Positions 59,576-64,000 of a stretch of 64,000 bases of DNA are shown piece by piece. The stretch is taken from positions 2,046,001 through 2,110,000 of the forward strand of contig NZ_CP159486.1 in NCBI RefSeq assembly GCF_041902845.1, read 5' to 3'. The translations under genes were made by a program, and so were the position numbers. The notes below the pieces were generated by a model that did no database searches, was not told the DNA's origin, and was given only the letters and a program-made list of their open reading frames with translations. Position 1 is the stretch's first letter. Every line of letters starts with the position of its first letter. This stretch comes from Limibacterium fermenti. GTDB taxonomy: Bacteria > Bacteroidota > Bacteroidia > Bacteroidales > Dysgonomonadaceae.

Positions 59576-59662
59576 AAGCCTTTTCCGGTTATCTGTTGTT
59601 TTTGTTTATCCATATCCGCCCTGTGCGTACAGGTAAGAATCTGTTTCAATTTGTTTTGCAAA

Positions 59663-60433
59663 TCAATCGGTTTGGGCGGTTTCCGGGTCGTTGCGGTCGG
59701 GTTCCTCGCTTTCGGGCGAAGCCTTTTTAATGGATTTGGTATGCCGCACGTCTTTGCCCTCGATCAAATAGATGGCCGACTCGGCAATATCCACCGCCTT
59801 ATCGCCGATACGTTCGATGTAGTACGATATCGAGTTAAGGCTCATAATATTGAGGAGCGTTTGGGAGTCATTCGTCTGATCTTTGAACCCATCCGCCAGT
59901 TTTTTCTCGATTTTCCGGTCGAGTTTATCGACTTTATCGTCCATCAGGATGGTATCGTATGCCATTTCGTTGCTCACTCCGCTAAAGGCGAACACCGCAT
60001 TTTTGAGCATGTGGTCGGTACGTTCGAACATCTTATGCAGAATTTTTTTGTACGACGTAAAGCCGCCGATGGAAAAATCGATCTTCTGGATTCCTTCTAC
60101 AATATTCTGAATCAGGTCGCCCACACGTTCCATGGAGATGGTCATATCGTGATACGCCATGAGTTTGCGCAGATCGACCGCCCGAGGCGTGAAGAGGATA
60201 ATGGCGTTAATGACTTTTTCCTTGATGGTAATATCGAGCGAATCGATAATCTTTTCGTTACGCTTGAGTTGCTTTGTATATTCGGGATTCTGGGTATCGT
60301 CCAACAGTTGGGCAATCAGCGTCATTTGAGTCAGCACGATCTCGGTGAGCAATTGAAAGTCGCTCTCCAACTGATCGAGGTATTTATCTTTTATACCTGA
60401 AGTATGTTCATAGGGTTGTTGTATCGTATTCAT
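59663..60433 (-). CDS. phoU: Phosphate uptake regulator PhoU
   Basis: The 256-residue helical protein has the two PhoU repeats, with EKVINAIILFTPRAVDLRKL and the segment AYHDMTISMERVGDLIQNI in the first and SLNSISYYIERIGDKAVDIA in the second. It links the Pst transporter to PhoR signalling. The C-terminal 25 residues (KKASPESEEPDRNDPETAQT) are an unusual acidic tail. A 7-bp repeat tract lies between it and pstB. Confidence 0.9.
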   Translation of the reverse strand: MNTIQQPYEHTSGIKDKYLDQLESDFQLLTEIVLTQMTLIAQLLDDTQNPEYTKQLKRNEKIIDSLDITIKEKVINAIILFTPRAVDLRKLMAYHDMTISMERVGDLIQNIVEGIQKIDFSIGGFTSYKKILHKMFERTDHMLKNAVFAFSGVSNEMAYDTILMDDKVDKLDRKIEKKLADGFKDQTNDSQTLLNIMSLNSISYYIERIGDKAVDIAESAIYLIEGKDVRHTKSIKKASPESEEPDRNDPETAQTD

Positions 60434-60456
60434 CTGTTTTCTTTGTTTTGTCGAAT

Positions 60457-60510
60457 GTCTAATGTCTAATGTCCGGAGACCGGTGACTGTAGACCGGAGA
60501 CCGTTGACCG
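60457..60510. repeat. 7-bp tandem repeat tract (GTCTAAT/GACCGGA)
   Basis: About eight degenerate heptamers (GTCTAAT, GTCCGGA, GACCGGT, GACTGTA, GACCGTT) lie 24 bp before the phoU start in the pstB-phoU gap. Confidence 0.85.
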
Positions 60511-60570
60511 ATTACTATTCCGGCGTAAATATACACAATTATCGCGAATGCAGGCAACTTCGCGTTTTTT

Positions 60571-61356
60571 TCATCCGAACACCCCCGTCAGATACTCTTC
60601 CGTCTTTTTGTGCTTCGGCTTGGTAAACATCTGCGTAGTGTTGTTGTATTCAATGAGTTCGCCGAGGAACATAAACATGGAATTGTCCGAAATACGGGCA
60701 GCCTGCGACATGTTGTGCGTCACAATAATAATGGTGAACTGCCTTTTGAGTCCCAGCAACAGCTCCTCGATCTTATTGGTCGATATCGGGTCGAGCGCCG
60801 AAGTGGGTTCGTCCATCAGCAACACTTCGGGCTTAAGCGCCAGCGTGCGGGCAATGCAGAGGCGCTGTTGCTGCCCCCCCGAAAGGAAAGAGCCGCGTTT
60901 GTTCATCACATCCTTCACCTCATCCCAAAGCGCCACGCTGTGAAGGCTTTCCCGCACGATTTCATCCTTTTCTTTCTTTCCGAGACGGATACCGTTCAAC
61001 GAATAACCGGCCAGTACATTATCGTAAATGCTCATGGTGGGAAACGGGTTCGGTTGCTGGAACACCATTCCGGCCATCCGGCGCACCTCCATCGCATTCA
61101 TCGTGAGCACATTCCTTCCTTTCAGGTAAATCTCGCCCGTCGTTTTCACATTCGGATAGAGGTCGTGCATGCGGTTAATGCCGCGCAACAACGTACTCTT
61201 TCCACATCCCGAAGGCCCCATGATGGCGGTGATGGTATTGGGATAAATATCGGCCGACACATTGTCGACCGCCTTTTTACCGGGCGTATACGATATCGAT
61301 ACGTTCTTTAATTGTAAAATGGGTTGCGCCCCATTGGTCTCTTTTATATTTTCCAT
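60571..61356 (-). CDS. pstB: Phosphate ABC transporter ATP-binding protein PstB
   Basis: The 261-residue ATPase has Walker A GPSGCGKST, signature LSGGQQQRL, Walker B VLLMDEPTSALD and the switch His in IIIVTHNMSQ. PVT-like starts vary; ATG at 61356 is taken, overlapping pstA by 13 nt. It drives phosphate import with PstA and PstC. Confidence 0.95.
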   Translation of the reverse strand: MENIKETNGAQPILQLKNVSISYTPGKKAVDNVSADIYPNTITAIMGPSGCGKSTLLRGINRMHDLYPNVKTTGEIYLKGRNVLTMNAMEVRRMAGMVFQQPNPFPTMSIYDNVLAGYSLNGIRLGKKEKDEIVRESLHSVALWDEVKDVMNKRGSFLSGGQQQRLCIARTLALKPEVLLMDEPTSALDPISTNKIEELLLGLKRQFTIIIVTHNMSQAARISDNSMFMFLGELIEYNNTTQMFTKPKHKKTEEYLTGVFG

Positions 61357-62225
61357 TTACGTGCAACTATTTTGGCTATCCAGTTTAATAAGAAAATGAC
61401 GATGAGCAATAATAACGACGACGACCATATCAGGTCTATCAGGTTCGGATCGTTATAAAAATCCCATATCAACAGCGGAATGGCGCTCGTGGGCTCCAAC
61501 ACGTTCCAGTTGACGACGGTTGCGCCCAAGGCCGTCAGCATAAGAGGCGCCGTTTCGCCCATGACGCGCGATATGGCCAGCAATATCCCCGTGAAAATTC
61601 CCCCGAAACCCGAAGGAAGCAATATCTTAAACACCACATTGGTATAGGACGACCCCAATGCCAGTCCGGCTTCTTTGTACGACAGCGGCAGCATCTTCAG
61701 CGTTTCTTCCGTGGAACGCACCACCATGGGAATCATCATCATGGTGAGCGCCACGCTGCCCGCCAACGCCGAATACCCGCCCAGCGGCTTTACCACCCAA
61801 CTATAGGCGATGATACCGATGACGATGGACGGGATTCCCTGCAACAGGTCGGTAAGGTAACTCACCACTTTGGCAAAACGGCTTCCGGCATGTTCCGACA
61901 AATAGATGCCGATAAACAGGCCCAGGGGGATGGTGATGATAATGGCTATGCCCACAATGAGAATGGTTCCCGTAATACCGTTCAGGATTCCGCCCGGTAT
62001 CGCGTCGCCGTTCACTTTGGCGAGCATGGCGTCCATCGACGAAGGCGCCACTTCGGTAAACAGCCGCAGGTTGAAGTTCTTGTATCCTTTCGATACGACA
62101 TCCCACAAAATTAGAAACAGCGGGATCATCGACAGAAAGGAAAACAGGCATACCAACACGAACATCAGTTTATTCTTTCCCGTGCGATATTTATACGAGG
62201 TTTCGGTTGATTGACGGTCCATCAT
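61344..62225 (-). CDS. pstA: Phosphate ABC transporter permease PstA
   Basis: The 293-residue permease has six helices and the EAA-like loop ALGSSYTNVVFKILLPSGF. Conserved parts include TDLLQGIPSIVIGIIAYSWV and SRVMGETAPLMLTALGA. It overlaps pstC by 4 nt and pstB by 13 nt, so translation is coupled. Confidence 0.93.
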   Translation of the reverse strand: MMDRQSTETSYKYRTGKNKLMFVLVCLFSFLSMIPLFLILWDVVSKGYKNFNLRLFTEVAPSSMDAMLAKVNGDAIPGGILNGITGTILIVGIAIIITIPLGLFIGIYLSEHAGSRFAKVVSYLTDLLQGIPSIVIGIIAYSWVVKPLGGYSALAGSVALTMMMIPMVVRSTEETLKMLPLSYKEAGLALGSSYTNVVFKILLPSGFGGIFTGILLAISRVMGETAPLMLTALGATVVNWNVLEPTSAIPLLIWDFYNDPNLIDLIWSSSLLLLIVIFLLNWIAKIVARKWKI

Positions 62226-63079
62226 ACGGCAGCTAATTTTTTCATGACTAATTTCGCGATAAAATTGATGATGGCGGTGATGACAAACAGCAACAAGCCG
62301 ATGGCAATCAACGCGCTTAACTTTAATCCGTCGGCTTCCCCGAATTGGTTGGCGATGATACTGGCCATGGTGTTGCCCGTGTCGCGCAATCCCGACGGGA
62401 TATTATTGGTGTTGCCGATGAGCATCGTCACCGCCATGGTTTCGCCCAACGCGCGCCCCAATGCCAAAATATACGAGGCCACAATACCCGAACTGGCCAT
62501 CGGCAGACTGATATGTTGAATGACTTCTATTTGCGTCGCTCCCAAACTATAGGCGCCTTCCTTCAGGTTGTTGGGCACCATCGACAGGAATTCCGTGCTC
62601 AGCGACGAGGCGTAAGGGATAATCATCACGGCCAGCACAATCGACGAGAGGAAGATTCCGAAGCCTTGCGCATTCACGCCCAACTCGATCACCAACGGGC
62701 GCAATGTATAAAAGCCCCACAATCCGTACACGATGGAGGGAATACCCGCCAGCAAATCGACCACCGAACTGACGAACGACGAAATCTTTTTCCCTTTGAA
62801 ATATTCGCCGTTGAACAGCGCTACCGGCAACGAAAAAGGCACGCACAACAGCAACGCGAAAAAAGAGGTGTAAAGGGTTCCTATTACGAACGAAAAGGCG
62901 CCGTATTCTTCGGTGGCCGACCGGGGATCCCACTCGGCATTCGACAGGAAGCCCCACACGCCGTATTCCTGAAAAACGTCCAACGACTTTCCGACGAGGG
63001 CGTAAACGATTCCTGCCGTCAGCAGCAGAATAATGACGGCCGAAGCAAAAAGCAGTATCTTAAATAGTTTATCTTTCAT
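62222..63079 (-). CDS. pstC: Phosphate ABC transporter permease PstC
   Basis: I take ATG 63079 (MKDKLFKILLFASAVIILLL). The upstream ATG at 63118 would overlap the pstS end. The 285-residue permease has VDLLAGIPSIVYGLWGFY and the loop SLGATQIEVIQHISLPMAS, then GRALGETMAVTMLIGNTN. It pairs with PstA to form the membrane pore. Confidence 0.93.
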   Translation of the reverse strand: MKDKLFKILLFASAVIILLLTAGIVYALVGKSLDVFQEYGVWGFLSNAEWDPRSATEEYGAFSFVIGTLYTSFFALLLCVPFSLPVALFNGEYFKGKKISSFVSSVVDLLAGIPSIVYGLWGFYTLRPLVIELGVNAQGFGIFLSSIVLAVMIIPYASSLSTEFLSMVPNNLKEGAYSLGATQIEVIQHISLPMASSGIVASYILALGRALGETMAVTMLIGNTNNIPSGLRDTGNTMASIIANQFGEADGLKLSALIAIGLLLFVITAIINFIAKLVMKKLAAV

Positions 63080-63089
63080 ACTCTCTCGT

Positions 63090-64000
63090 TTAATGAGCGG
63101 TCTGTGCGCCGGCGGCAAGCGAGTCGGAAGGGGCTTTGCCCAACGTCAAGACTTCGTCTCCGTAATGAATCTGATCGATGAGCCGCCGCGTTTTTTCCAA
63201 CGCTTGCTCCGACAAGGGGGCATAGTTGATTTGAGCGGCGATTTTTTGTCCGTCGGGACTCACCACATACCGAAGCAGGTCGATCAATTCGGTCGCTTCA
63301 TCGACTGTCCGCGTTCCGTATTTCTGATCTTTGTACACCAACAGCCACGTGAAGAGGCTTATCGGATAGGCATTGGGATCGGCCGAGTCGATAATAGTCG
63401 CACGCATATCTTCGGGCAATTCGACATTCGCCGCCGCCGAAATCGTTTCCAACCGGGCATCGACATAGTTCCCCGCCTTATTTTTGAGCTTGGCGGTAGG
63501 CAATTTCAGCGTCAACGCATACTCCGACCCGATATACCCGATGGCGCCCTCGGTTTGTTGCACGATGCCCGCTACGCCGGGGTTTCCCTTGGCCGCAATA
63601 CCCGCCTCCCACTTCAGCGATTTGCCCTTGCCCATCTCCTTATCCCATTCGGGACTGACCATGCATAGGTATTCCGAAAAATTGAAGGTGGTTCCGCTGC
63701 CGTCGGAACGGTAAACGGGTGTAATATCCAAACTCGGAAGGACGATGCCGGGGTTTTCCCGCACGAGTCGCGGATCGTTCCACCGGGTAATATTCCCCAT
63801 ATAGATATCCGAAATGAGCTTTCCCGTCAACCGCAAACTATCCACTCCCGTCAGCGTATACGCCATCACCACTCCTCCCATACAAGTGGCCACATGGATC
63901 ACGTCTCCATTCATCGTGCCCTTTTCTTTATCCGTCAGAAACGCATCGCTCGCGCCGAAGTCGACCGAACGGTCGCGCAAGCTGCGTATTCCGCCGCCAC
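63090..64000 (-). CDS. pstS: Phosphate-binding protein PstS, partial (N-terminus beyond the window)
   Basis: About 300 residues are visible; the frame stays open to the window edge, so the signal and first part are missing. Features: SVDFGASDAFLT, PVYRSDGSGTTFNFSEYL (phosphate-binding SGTT loop), VQQTEGAIGYIGSEYAL, and DPNAYPISLFTWLLVYKD. It captures phosphate for PstCAB and heads the operon. Confidence 0.92.
   Translation of the reverse strand, partial: GGGIRSLRDRSVDFGASDAFLTDKEKGTMNGDVIHVATCMGGVVMAYTLTGVDSLRLTGKLISDIYMGNITRWNDPRLVRENPGIVLPSLDITPVYRSDGSGTTFNFSEYLCMVSPEWDKEMGKGKSLKWEAGIAAKGNPGVAGIVQQTEGAIGYIGSEYALTLKLPTAKLKNKAGNYVDARLETISAAANVELPEDMRATIIDSADPNAYPISLFTWLLVYKDQKYGTRTVDEATELIDLLRYVVSPDGQKIAAQINYAPLSEQALEKTRRLIDQIHYGDEVLTLGKAPSDSLAAGAQTAH

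Noticed and set aside
59438..60400. 320-codon frame antisense to phoU and its gap
   Set aside because: It overlaps phoU fully, which is clearly real, and shows no domain.
1..64000. tRNA or rRNA genes
   Set aside because: No cloverleaf-type or ribosomal signature segments were seen by eye on either strand; a covariance scan would be decisive.

Overview
The window looks like chromosomal DNA of a Bacteroidales bacterium (Bacteroidota), probably close to the Tannerellaceae, Dysgonomonadaceae or Porphyromonadaceae. The reasons are repeated Bacteroidota -7 promoter elements (TAnnTTTG) ahead of many genes, SusC/BtuB-style uptake with surface lipoproteins, an RprXY-like two-component pair, a type IX secretion (T9SS) C-terminal signal fragment, and lipoboxes at the ends of short signal peptides. 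I cannot name the genus. Most of the window is ordinary housekeeping DNA interrupted by decayed accessory genes.

Layout. 1-2.97 kb: an AspT/YidE-type transporter (cut by the window edge) preceded by a cobalamin riboswitch, a B12-independent MetE-like methyltransferase, and a divergent Lrp/AsnC regulator. 3.1-4.8 kb: an AAA-ATPase/PD-(D/E)XK protein. 4.8-8.8 kb: a class Ib ribonucleotide reductase operon, nrdH-nrdI-nrdE-nrdF. 9.3-10.6 kb: a 21-bp minisatellite and a helical protein of unknown function. 10.8-15.5 kb: a broken FemAB gene, a HicAB pair, small conserved genes, and an antitoxin with a wrecked toxin. 15.6-22.8 kb: a vitamin B12 uptake operon (riboswitch, BtuG-like, BtuB, BtuH-like candidate, and a DUF4988-beta-propeller lipoprotein) ending at a strong terminator. 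22.9-31.9 kb: a patatin/beta-barrel protein, two MITE-like elements, yceI, sufB, a CDP-alcohol phosphatidyltransferase with GtrA, and rprXY. 32-40 kb: yicC-gmk-hydrolase, a BASS-type permease, metA, flavin reductase-pyrI-pyrB, and a saccharopine-dehydrogenase-like gene. 40.3-41.9 kb: an IS110-family element with a possible bridge RNA. 42-50.8 kb: dipeptidyl peptidase III, folC, three decayed toxin-antitoxin loci, a nucleoside transporter and GtrA. 50.9-56.6 kb: an FAD oxidoreductase, a GT-C glycosyltransferase, lipoproteins, an internally deleted Rpn-type gene, and a paralogue of the 9.9 kb helical protein. 56.7-64 kb: a second 21-bp minisatellite and the complete phosphate operon pstSCAB-phoU-phoB-phoR (pstS cut by the window edge).

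How parts work together. The two B12 riboswitches, the MetE-like enzyme and the B12-independent-looking class Ib reductase suggest an organism whose gene expression responds to B12 supply. The Pst/PhoBR block is a self-contained phosphate sensing and uptake unit. MetA carries Glu111, which predicts acetyl-CoA rather than succinyl-CoA use.

Most unusual signals: (1) two related helical proteins of unknown function about 46 kb apart, each with a 21-bp-period heptad-coding minisatellite upstream; (2) four toxin-antitoxin loci in which the antitoxin is kept and the toxin is broken; (3) a family of 7-8 bp tandem repeat tracts, several of which sit on or just after stop codons; (4) a B12 riboswitch in front of an AspT-type transporter; (5) a duplicated and inverted copy of the folC 3' end flanking a HigBA module.
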